This document shows positions 6,908 through 13,585 of a stretch of 13,968 bases of DNA, in pieces. Source of the DNA: Kangiellaceae bacterium (lineage in GTDB: Bacteria > Pseudomonadota > Gammaproteobacteria > Enterobacterales > Kangiellaceae); contig JASBTO010000162.1 of assembly GCA_030148365.1 (NCBI GenBank), forward strand, positions 1 to 13,968. The letters run 5' to 3'. The notes under the pieces were generated by a model that saw only the letters and a program-made list of their open reading frames with translations, ran no database searches and was not told the origin of the DNA. Position 1 is the stretch's first letter. Each line of letters begins with the position of its first letter. A program made the translations under genes and the position numbers.

Positions 6908-7678
6908 ATGACAATTGCGATCAAGACCCCTCAGGAAATTGAGAAAATGCGCGTTGCCGGCCGACTGGCCGCCGAAGTGCTTGAAATGATAGGTCCCCAT
7001 GTGGTGAAGGGCGTCACCACCAATGAGCTCAATGAGTTGTGTCACGACTATATTGTACGCCAGCAGGAGGCCATCCCCGCGCCCCTCAACTACCATGGTT
7101 TCCCGAAGTCCATCTGCACGTCCGTCAATCATGTCGTCTGTCACGGTATTCCGGCCAACAAGCCCCTGCGGGAAGGCGATATCGTCAATATCGACGTGAC
7201 CGTTATCAAAGACGGCTACCATGGCGACACCAGCAAGATGTTCGTGGTCGGCACCCCGGGCAAACAGGCCGATCGCCTGATCCGGGTCACCCAGGAGTGC
7301 CTCTACCTCGCCATTGACATGGTCAAGCCGGATGCGCGCCTCGGCGACATAGGCCACGCCATCCAGAAGCATGCCGAACAGGCCGGTTACTCGGTAGTCC
7401 GCGAATATTGCGGCCACGGCATAGGCGCGGCCTTCCATGAGGAACCCCAGGTTTTGCACTACGGGCGCCCGGACACCGGTCTTGCCCTCCGGGAAGGCAT
7501 GACCTTTACCATCGAGCCCATGCTCAATGCCGGCAAACGCCACGTCAAACTTAACAAGAAAGACGGCTGGACCGTGACCACCAAGGACAAATCCCTCTCC
7601 GCCCAGTGGGAACACACCCTGCTGACAACGGCTGACGGCGTCGAGGTGCTGACCCGCCGACCCGACGAATCCTTTTAA
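6908..7678 (+). CDS. map: Methionine aminopeptidase, type I
   Basis: Removes the initiator methionine from nascent proteins after deformylation. At 256 residues it is a compact type I enzyme (E. coli 264) without an N-terminal zinc-finger extension. All five metal ligands of the pita-bread fold are visible: D96 (NIDVTV), D107 (HGDTSK), H170 (CGHGIG), E203 (TIEPM) and E235 (QWEHT). The substrate-contacting H79 (VCHGIP) and H177 (FHEEP) are also present. The ATG at 6908 has only a weak GAGAA upstream. It is the first gene of the plus-strand block, divergent from rpsB, as in E. coli. Its stop overlaps the glnD start by one base. Confidence 0.98.
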   Translation: MTIAIKTPQEIEKMRVAGRLAAEVLEMIGPHVVKGVTTNELNELCHDYIVRQQEAIPAPLNYHGFPKSICTSVNHVVCHGIPANKPLREGDIVNIDVTVIKDGYHGDTSKMFVVGTPGKQADRLIRVTQECLYLAIDMVKPDARLGDIGHAIQKHAEQAGYSVVREYCGHGIGAAFHEEPQVLHYGRPDTGLALREGMTFTIEPMLNAGKRHVKLNKKDGWTVTTKDKSLSAQWEHTLLTTADGVEVLTRRPDESF

Positions 7679-10320
7679 TGGCCAGTAGCCAGGGAAAACC
7701 GCTCACCTTCCCCGCTTCCACCCTGCTGACCCGACGCGTCTCGGACACCAGTGAGCGGGTGGCCAATTATCGCCGGTACCTGGACAAGGGCCAGCAGAAT
7801 ATTCGCGATGCCTTTATTCGCAATATCAGCATTGTGCGCCTGCTGCGGGCCCGCTCCCGTCTCATCGACAAGGTCATCAGTCAGTCCTGGCGGGATTTCG
7901 ATCTGAGCCAGGGCCTGGCGCTGGTGGCAACCGGTGGCTATGGACGCCGGGAACTGCATCCGGGCTCCGATATCGATCTGGTGATCCTGGTGGATGGCGA
8001 GTTGACGGCCGAGCAAAAAAACCGGCTCGAGAACTGGCTGGCCTTTCTATGGGATATTGGCCTGGAAATCGGCCATGCGGTGCGCTCGATCGCCCAGACC
8101 CGGGAGCTGGCCGAGCGGGACATCACCATTGCCACCAGCTTGATGGAGTCTCGCTTGCTGGCCGGGACGCCCGATCTTTACGAGCGCATGCTGGCCGAAA
8201 CCGGCCGCGACAATATCTGGCCCGGCGAGCCCTTTTTCGAAGCCAAGTGCCAGGAACAACTGATCCGGCACCGGAAATTCAAGGAAACCAGTTACAACCT
8301 CGAACCCAATATCAAGGCCAACCCCGGCGGTCTCCGCGACATCCAGTTGATCCTGTGGGTGGCGCGGCGTCATTTCGAGGCAGAAACCCTTCATGATCTG
8401 ACCCGGGTCGGGCTGTTTACGCCCCGTGAATATCGTGGCTTGCTACGCGCCCAGCGTCTCCTCTGGCGGGTCCGCTTCGCCTTGCATCTGGTCGCCGGAC
8501 GCCGCGAGGACCGCCTGCTCTTCGAACATCAGGGCAATGTGGCCGAATTGCTGGGCTACCGGGACACGGAGACCGCACTTGCCATCGAGCAGATGATGAA
8601 AGCCTATTATCAGGCGGCGATGCGGATCCGGAATCTGAACCAACTGTTTATCCAGCTGTTTACCGAAATGCTCGAAGATGCCGCCGACATCAGCCCACCC
8701 CAGCCCATCGACGATCGATTCCAGATACGTCGCAACCGGCTGGAGACCGTGGATCCGGAAGTTTTTGCCCGCCATCCCGATGCCATGCTCGAGGCCTTCA
8801 ATCACTATGCCGAGCGCGACGAACTGCGCACCATATCTGCGGGCACCCTGCGTCAGATCCGGGCCCATCAGCCGCAGATCAACCGCAAGTATCGCTCTGA
8901 TCCCCTTCACAAGGCCCTGTTCCTCCGGTTTCTCCACCACCGGCACCACAAAAGCCATGCCTTCGCCCTGATCAAACGCACCAATGTGCTGGCGGCGATG
9001 ATCCCGCTGTTCGGCAAGATCGAGGGGCAAATGCAGTTTGACCTGTTTCATGCCTATACCGTCGATGAGCACACCCTGTTCCTGCTGAAGAACCTGGTGC
9101 ACTTCTGCCAGCCGGAAAGGCGCCACGAGTTCCCCCTGTGCAGCGCTATCCTCGCCCGGCTCGACAAACCGGAAATCATCTATCTGAGCGCCCTGTTCCA
9201 CGATATCGCCAAAGGCCGCGGCGGCGACCATTCCGAACTCGGCGCCGAGGATGCTCTCGATTACTGCCTCGATCTGGGTCTGTCCCAAAGTGATGCCGAA
9301 ACCGTCGCCTGGCTGGTCAAGAATCATCTGCTGATGTCCATGACCGCCCAGCGCAAAGATATTGCCGATCCCAAGGTGGTCCGACATTTTGCTTCCCGAA
9401 TCCCCGGCAGCCACCACCTGGACCTGCTCTACGTCTTGACCGTTGCGGATATCCGGGCGACCAATCCGACCCTGTGGAATTCCTGGAAGGCCGCGTTGCT
9501 CAAGGAGTTGTACCTGTCAGCCCAGAAGACATTCCAGTTTGCCGACGAAGAACAGGCCGATGCGACTGACAAGGTCAAGGAAGAGGCGCTTGCCATGCTG
9601 GCCAGCTACGGGATCGGCGTTGATCGGACCCTGCGTCTCTGGCAGGGCTTCGACAAGCCCTATTTCGGCAAGTACCATCCGGAACAACTGGCCTGGCAGT
9701 CCCGACTTCTGCTGGAAAAGGACCCCCAGGTCGAACCGGTGGTGTCCATCAAACCCCACCGCAGTCACGCCGGCACCGAAATCTTTATCGCCATTCCGGA
9801 CCAGGAAAACCTGTTCGCCACGATTACCGCATTGCTCAACCAGAATCGCCTCAGTATTCAGGACGCGACCCTGCACACCACGCCCGACAGCTTGTGTCTC
9901 GATACCTTTATCGTCCTCGAAGAGAACAACGAGCCGGTTTCCGGCGACTTGCGACTCCAGGAAATCCGGCAATTGCTGGACGAAAAACTCCAGGATCTGC
10001 CGAGCTGCTCCCTCAATGTTACCCGTCCGGTGTCACGCCGGGTCCGGCATTTTACGGTGGCCACGGAAGTGCGATTCAGCCGTGATCCCGCGACCGGCAA
10101 GACCCTGCTGGAACTGACCGCCCTGGACCGGCCCGGGTTGCTGGCCATGGTCGGCCAGGCATTCCGTGAATGCGGCGTCCGCATCCACTCGGCGAAGATT
10201 GTCACCCTCGGCGAAAAAGTCGAAGATACCTTTATAATCAGCAAGCACGACAATTCACCCTTTGATGATCCCGAAGCGCAGGAAGCACTGAAAGACTCCA
10301 TCATCAATCAACTCAGCTAA
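7678..10320 (+). CDS. glnD: [Protein-PII] uridylyltransferase / uridylyl-removing enzyme
   Basis: Primary nitrogen sensor: it adds UMP to PII (GlnB/GlnK) when glutamine is low and removes it when glutamine is high. The 880 residues (E. coli 890) show the domains in order. The nucleotidyltransferase domain has GGYGRRELHPGSDIDLVIL (86-104) with catalytic D98 and D100. The HD hydrolase domain has FHDIAKGRGGDHSELG, with H508 and D509. Two C-terminal glutamine-sensing ACT domains follow (about 700-780, EIFIAIPDQENLFATI, and 810-880, LLELTALDRPGLLAMV). Both activities therefore look intact. The ATG shares its A with the map stop (TAATG) and no Shine-Dalgarno is visible before it, which suggests translation by coupling to map. 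dapD follows after 16 nt. Confidence 0.98.
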   Translation: MASSQGKPLTFPASTLLTRRVSDTSERVANYRRYLDKGQQNIRDAFIRNISIVRLLRARSRLIDKVISQSWRDFDLSQGLALVATGGYGRRELHPGSDIDLVILVDGELTAEQKNRLENWLAFLWDIGLEIGHAVRSIAQTRELAERDITIATSLMESRLLAGTPDLYERMLAETGRDNIWPGEPFFEAKCQEQLIRHRKFKETSYNLEPNIKANPGGLRDIQLILWVARRHFEAETLHDLTRVGLFTPREYRGLLRAQRLLWRVRFALHLVAGRREDRLLFEHQGNVAELLGYRDTETALAIEQMMKAYYQAAMRIRNLNQLFIQLFTEMLEDAADISPPQPIDDRFQIRRNRLETVDPEVFARHPDAMLEAFNHYAERDELRTISAGTLRQIRAHQPQINRKYRSDPLHKALFLRFLHHRHHKSHAFALIKRTNVLAAMIPLFGKIEGQMQFDLFHAYTVDEHTLFLLKNLVHFCQPERRHEFPLCSAILARLDKPEIIYLSALFHDIAKGRGGDHSELGAEDALDYCLDLGLSQSDAETVAWLVKNHLLMSMTAQRKDIADPKVVRHFASRIPGSHHLDLLYVLTVADIRATNPTLWNSWKAALLKELYLSAQKTFQFADEEQADATDKVKEEALAMLASYGIGVDRTLRLWQGFDKPYFGKYHPEQLAWQSRLLLEKDPQVEPVVSIKPHRSHAGTEIFIAIPDQENLFATITALLNQNRLSIQDATLHTTPDSLCLDTFIVLEENNEPVSGDLRLQEIRQLLDEKLQDLPSCSLNVTRPVSRRVRHFTVATEVRFSRDPATGKTLLELTALDRPGLLAMVGQAFRECGVRIHSAKIVTLGEKVEDTFIISKHDNSPFDDPEAQEALKDSIINQLS

Positions 10321-10336
10321 ACCCGAGAGACTCAAG

Positions 10337-11161
10337 ATGCAGAAATTGATCCAGACTATTGAGCAGGCGTTCGAGCAACGCGACGAGCTCGCCCCCGACG
10401 CCACGCCCACAAACATTCGTGCGGCGGTCACCGAGGCCCTTGCCGGACTTTCCGACGGCAGCCTGCGGGTGGCCGAAAAAAAGGGAGACGGGTGGCAGGT
10501 CAATGAGTGGCTGAAGAAAGCGGTGCTGCTGTCGTTCCGCATCTATGACAATCAGGTCATCGACACGCCCCTGCAACAGTTTTATGACAAGGTGCCTCTG
10601 AAGTTCCGCGAGCAGAGCGCCGAACAATTCGCCAGCGCCGGAGTGCGGGTGGTGCCGCCCGCCATCGCCCGCCACGGCAGCTTCGTCGGCCGTAACGTGG
10701 TGCTGATGCCGTCCTACGTCAACATCGGCGCCTATATTGATGAAGGCACCATGGTGGATACCTGGGCCACGGTGGGATCTTGCGCCCAGATCGGCAAGAA
10801 TGTTCACCTGTCCGGCGGTGCCGGCATCGGTGGCGTCCTCGAGCCGCTGCAGGCCGCGCCCACCATTATTGAGGACAACTGCTTTATTGGCGCCCGCTCC
10901 GAGATCGTCGAGGGCGTCATTGTGGAACAGGGCGCGGTGATCTCCATGGGCGTGTTCATCGGTCAAAGCACTCGCATCTACAACCGCCTGACCGGAGAGA
11001 TCAGTTACGGACGGATCCCTGCCGGCAGTGTCGTTGTGCCCGGCAACCTGCCCGCCAAAGATGGCAGTCACAGTCTCTACTGTGCCGTTATCGTCAAGCA
11101 GGTGGATGCCAAAACCCGCGCCAAGACCAGCCTCAACGATCTGCTCAGGATGGACTCATGA
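10337..11161 (+). CDS. dapD: 2,3,4,5-tetrahydropyridine-2,6-dicarboxylate N-succinyltransferase
   Basis: Transfers succinyl from succinyl-CoA to tetrahydrodipicolinate in the succinylase branch of lysine and meso-diaminopimelate synthesis. Length 274 equals E. coli. After an N-terminal helical domain (RVAEK, WLKKAVLLSFRIYDNQVI) come the left-handed beta-helix hexapeptide repeats: VLMPSYVNIGAYIDEGTMVD, TWATVGSCAQIGKNVHLSGGAGIGGVLEPL, CFIGARSEIVEGVIVEQGAVISMGVFIGQSTRIY. It closes with SLYCAVIVKQVDAKTRAK. The ATG has a weak GAGAG site. Its TGA overlaps the next start as ATGA. The glnD-dapD adjacency is the E. coli arrangement; the partner enzyme dapE is two genes on. Confidence 0.99.
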   Translation: MQKLIQTIEQAFEQRDELAPDATPTNIRAAVTEALAGLSDGSLRVAEKKGDGWQVNEWLKKAVLLSFRIYDNQVIDTPLQQFYDKVPLKFREQSAEQFASAGVRVVPPAIARHGSFVGRNVVLMPSYVNIGAYIDEGTMVDTWATVGSCAQIGKNVHLSGGAGIGGVLEPLQAAPTIIEDNCFIGARSEIVEGVIVEQGAVISMGVFIGQSTRIYNRLTGEISYGRIPAGSVVVPGNLPAKDGSHSLYCAVIVKQVDAKTRAKTSLNDLLRMDS

Positions 11162-11505
11162 CGCCGAAACTTTACGGGATCAGTAATTGCGACACGGTGC
11201 GCAAGGCCCGCAAGTGGCTCGAGGCAAAACGGATCGACTGCGATTTTACCGACTACCGGAAACAACCCCTCACACCCGAGCAGTTGCAGGCCTGGTGTGA
11301 ACACCTTGGCTGGCAGAGTCTGCTCAATCGCCGCTCCACCAGTTGGCGACAACTCGACGAGGCAGAGCGGGTCGACCTTGACGCCGACAAGGCCATCAAG
11401 CTGATGCTGATTCATCCGACCCTGATTAAGCGGCCACTGCTGGAATGGGACAATGGCCTGCTGCTCGGATTCAAGGCTGCCGAGTACGAGGCCGCGTTGC
11501 TGTGA
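11158..11505 (+). CDS. yffB: ArsC/Spx-family thioredoxin-fold protein, YffB type
   Basis: A 115-residue protein of the arsenate-reductase-like family. It begins KLYGISNCDTVRKARKWLE, with the single redox-motif cysteine C11 (NCDT) at the start of the first helix, and later has the GW..LLNRRSTSWRQLDE and IKRPLLEW segments typical of YffB. The true ArsC arsenate-binding arrangement is not evident, so arsenate reduction is unlikely. A Pseudomonas aeruginosa homologue, whose structure suggested a glutathione-dependent thiol reductase, also neighbours dapD and dapE, as far as I recall. The start ATG overlaps the dapD stop (ATGA) with AGGA seven bases upstream, and its stop overlaps the dapE start (GTGA). 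The tight coupling points to a role linked to diaminopimelate synthesis, but the function is unproven. Confidence 0.9.
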   Translation: MTPKLYGISNCDTVRKARKWLEAKRIDCDFTDYRKQPLTPEQLQAWCEHLGWQSLLNRRSTSWRQLDEAERVDLDADKAIKLMLIHPTLIKRPLLEWDNGLLLGFKAAEYEAALL

Positions 11506-12635
11506 GTCACTTCGAGAGTACCCCGGAACTGGCGGAAGACCTGATCAGAAAGCCTTCGGTCACGCCGGAGGACGCCGGTTGCCAGACGCTGATTGCCGAG
11601 CGCCTGGCCGCGCTCGGATTTGCCCTCGAACCCATGCCCTTCGAAGACGTCAGCAACCTCTGGGCCATTCGTGGCAGCGGCGAACCGGTCTTTGTGTTTG
11701 CCGGCCACACCGACGTGGTCCCGCCGGGTCCCGCCGACGAGTGGCACACCGAACCCTTCACCCCCACCCGCATCGACGGCATGCTTCACGGCCGTGGCGC
11801 GGCTGACATGAAAGGCAGCCTTGCCGCCATGGTGACCGCAACCGAAGCCTTTATCGCTGATCATCCCGATCACAAGGGCAGCATCGCGTTTCTGATCACC
11901 AGTGACGAGGAAGGCCCCTTTATCAATGGCACCAAACGGGTCGTGGAAGCACTCAGGGACCGCGGCCAGCCGCTGACCTGGGCCCTGGTCGGCGAACCTT
12001 CGTCCACGGACACATTGGGCGATATAATCAAGATCGGTCGTCGCGGTTCTCTGACCGGATACCTGACAGTCCTTGGCATCCAGGGCCATGTCGCCTACCC
12101 TCAGTTCGCCGCCAATGCGGTCCATCAGGCAATGCCGGCCCTGCATGCGCTGGCGACCCGCGAATGGGATACGGGCAATGACTTTTTTCCTGCCACCAGC
12201 TTCCAGATCGTTTCCGTCAACGCCGGCACGGCGACCAACGTGATTCCGGGGCAATGCGGCGCGGAATTCAACTTCCGGTATTCCACGGAAACCACCGCTG
12301 ACGAGTTGCAGGCCCGGGTTGCCGGGTTGCTTGACAGCTTCGGCCTCGACTATCGCCTGGACTGGAAACTGAATGGCGAGCCCTTTTTGACCGCCGAGGG
12401 GGACCTGCTGCAAGCGACTCGCGCAGCCATCGACGAAGAAACGGGCATTCAGACCCGGGAACTGACCAGCGGCGGCACTTCCGACGGCCGCTTCCTGGCG
12501 CCGGCGGGCGCGGAAGTCGTGGAACTCGGACCGGTCAATGCCACCATACACCGGGTCAACGAATGCGTACGCACCGACGATCTGGTGACGCTGTCCCGGA
12601 TCTACTGCCGGATATTAAGGAAGCTGCTGCTCTGA
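11502..12635 (+). CDS. dapE: Succinyl-diaminopimelate desuccinylase
   Basis: Di-zinc hydrolase releasing LL-diaminopimelate from its N-succinyl form. With the GTG start the protein is 377 residues (E. coli 375). Visible ligands are H69 (FAGHTDVVPPG), bridging D102 (GRGAADMKGS), E137 and E165 (VGEP), and H350 (ATIHRVNE); the general base is E136 in SDEEGP. The lid/dimerisation domain includes GRRGSLTGYLTVLGIQGHVAYP. The frame stays open 19 codons further upstream into yffB, but the GTG overlapping the yffB stop (GTGA) gives the family N-terminus and has GAGG ten bases upstream. It works with DapD, three junctions upstream in the same operon. Confidence 0.98.
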   Translation: MSHFESTPELAEDLIRKPSVTPEDAGCQTLIAERLAALGFALEPMPFEDVSNLWAIRGSGEPVFVFAGHTDVVPPGPADEWHTEPFTPTRIDGMLHGRGAADMKGSLAAMVTATEAFIADHPDHKGSIAFLITSDEEGPFINGTKRVVEALRDRGQPLTWALVGEPSSTDTLGDIIKIGRRGSLTGYLTVLGIQGHVAYPQFAANAVHQAMPALHALATREWDTGNDFFPATSFQIVSVNAGTATNVIPGQCGAEFNFRYSTETTADELQARVAGLLDSFGLDYRLDWKLNGEPFLTAEGDLLQATRAAIDEETGIQTRELTSGGTSDGRFLAPAGAEVVELGPVNATIHRVNECVRTDDLVTLSRIYCRILRKLLL

Positions 12636-13333
12636 ACCTTCTCACTGACAAACAGATCCTCGGCCTTGATAGCCACCATTTACAGGAAATCCGGGATCCG
12701 GTTTTCGGTCTCATTCAATGCCAGCCGGAAACCGCCACGCCACTTCAGGCACTCCTCACGGCCGCGCTCGACGATGGCATTCCGATCCGGGTCGTCAGCA
12801 GCCACCGGGACTTCAATCGGCAACTGGCCATCTGGAACCGAAAGTTCAGTGGCAATGAGTGGCTGTGCCGTCCGGACTCCGAGCCGGTCCGGGCTTCCGA
12901 ATTGTCCCCTGCAGCGCGCTGTGACACCATTCTGCGCTACTCGGCATTGCCCGGCGCCAGCCGCCATCACTGGGGCACGGACTTCGACATTTTCGATGCC
13001 GGCGCCATCGCTTGCGGCCACAGGGTCGAACTGGTCCCGGAGGAATTCGCGGCACACGGCCCCTGCGGGCAATTGCAGGCCTGGCTTGAAGAGCACCTGA
13101 ACGGATTCGGCTTTTACCGGCCCTACCGCGAGGACCTTGGTGGCGTGGCGCCGGAACCCTGGCATATCAGTTTCGCGCCCTCCGCGTCCGGCATTCTTGA
13201 ACAGTTTCCCGAGACCCTGTGGCAGGAGCAACTCAAGGTCTCCGCGATCGAAGGCTATGAATGCCTGGCACCCCGCCTTGACGAACTGCTGGATCGGTAT
13301 CTGTTCAGGGTTACCCCGCCGCCCCGGAACTGA
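12563..13333 (+). CDS. M15-family (VanY/LAS-type) D-Ala-D-Ala carboxypeptidase-like metallopeptidase
   Basis: Carries the full LAS metallopeptidase signature. Numbered from the ATG, zinc ligands are H135 and D142 in SRHHWGTDFDIFD and H201 in EPWHIS; the catalytic Glu is E198, and R82 in VVSSHRDFNRQ fits the substrate-binding Arg. Family members cut peptidoglycan stem peptides (LD- or DD-carboxypeptidase). No signal peptide or membrane segment is visible, so it may act in the cytoplasm, for example on recycled muropeptides, or be exported by another route; this is inference. The coordinates use the first ATG (256 residues), which overlaps dapE by 73 nt. A CTG at 12632, overlapping the dapE stop as CTGA with AAGGA ten bases before it, would give 233 residues and fits the domain start better. 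Substrate is unknown. Confidence 0.88.
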   Translation: MRTHRRSGDAVPDLLPDIKEAAALNLLTDKQILGLDSHHLQEIRDPVFGLIQCQPETATPLQALLTAALDDGIPIRVVSSHRDFNRQLAIWNRKFSGNEWLCRPDSEPVRASELSPAARCDTILRYSALPGASRHHWGTDFDIFDAGAIACGHRVELVPEEFAAHGPCGQLQAWLEEHLNGFGFYRPYREDLGGVAPEPWHISFAPSASGILEQFPETLWQEQLKVSAIEGYECLAPRLDELLDRYLFRVTPPPRN

Positions 13334-13379
13334 CCGGTTACACTGGTAGCCGGAAGCCACTGACAAGGAGTAATCACCT

Positions 13380-13535
13380 GTGCTGACCGCAATTATTGTT
13401 TTTGCCGTAATTCTGGCATTTGTCGGCTCCTACTGGCTGTTGTTGCTGAGGAGTTCCAACAAGCACAAATTACCACCCAGAAAGCCTGAGCCGAGAAAGG
13501 ACGATCCCGACTGGAAGGAAGACGACGACTGGTAG
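13380..13535 (+). CDS. YpfN-like small single-span membrane protein
   Basis: A 51-residue protein. Residues 2-23 are a strongly hydrophobic span (LTAIIVFAVILAFVGSYWLL), followed by a basic Pro/Lys-rich stretch (KHKLPPRKPEPRK) and a C-terminal acidic tail ending DWKEDDDW. This layout, and the W-acid-acid-acid-W ending, resemble E. coli YpfN (UPF0370, 66 residues), whose gene also follows dapE. The GTG start has an excellent AAGGAG (13365-13370) nine bases upstream. It lies 46 nt after the M15 peptidase gene and is the last gene of the plus-strand block. Function is unknown; an inner-membrane location with the tail in the cytoplasm is inferred from the positive charges after the span. Confidence 0.82.
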   Translation: MLTAIIVFAVILAFVGSYWLLLLRSSNKHKLPPRKPEPRKDDPDWKEDDDW

Positions 13536-13541
13536 CAAGAC

Positions 13542-13572
13542 GTCCCCCGGCAGACTAGCGGGGCCGGGGGAC
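13542..13572. terminator. Hairpin between convergent genes, possible bidirectional terminator
   Basis: A perfect 10-bp inverted repeat (GTCCCCCGGC / GCCGGGGGAC) with an 11-nt loop lies in the 50-nt gap between the ends of the YpfN-like gene and the convergent YbaY-like gene. The position suits a shared terminator, and the stem is very GC-rich. No T-run follows on either strand, so it would be a non-classical terminator or a transcript-end stabiliser. Confidence 0.55.
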
Positions 13573-13585
13573 TGGCGGCAAGCTG

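Noticed and set aside
8443..9417. A 324-codon open frame on the minus strand opposite glnD
   Set aside because: It lies fully within glnD, antisense to its HD and linker regions, with no convincing start context or motifs.
10313..11071. A 252-codon open frame on the minus strand opposite dapD
   Set aside because: Its Gly/Ala/Asp/His-rich repeats merely mirror the hexapeptide repeats of dapD.
11445..11501. An upstream ATG start for dapE at 11445
   Set aside because: The 19 added residues are encoded inside yffB and have no counterpart in the family as I know it; the GTG at 11502 gives the usual length.
11158..11505. Arsenate reductase (ArsC) as a resistance gene
   Set aside because: The single-Cys NCDT motif, the other YffB-type segments and the dapD/dapE setting fit YffB; no arsR, arsB or other resistance genes are nearby.
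11412..12551. A 379-codon open frame on the minus strand opposite dapE
   Set aside because: It mirrors dapE codon positions, shows no family motif and crosses the yffB/dapE junction; judged a shadow of high third-position GC.
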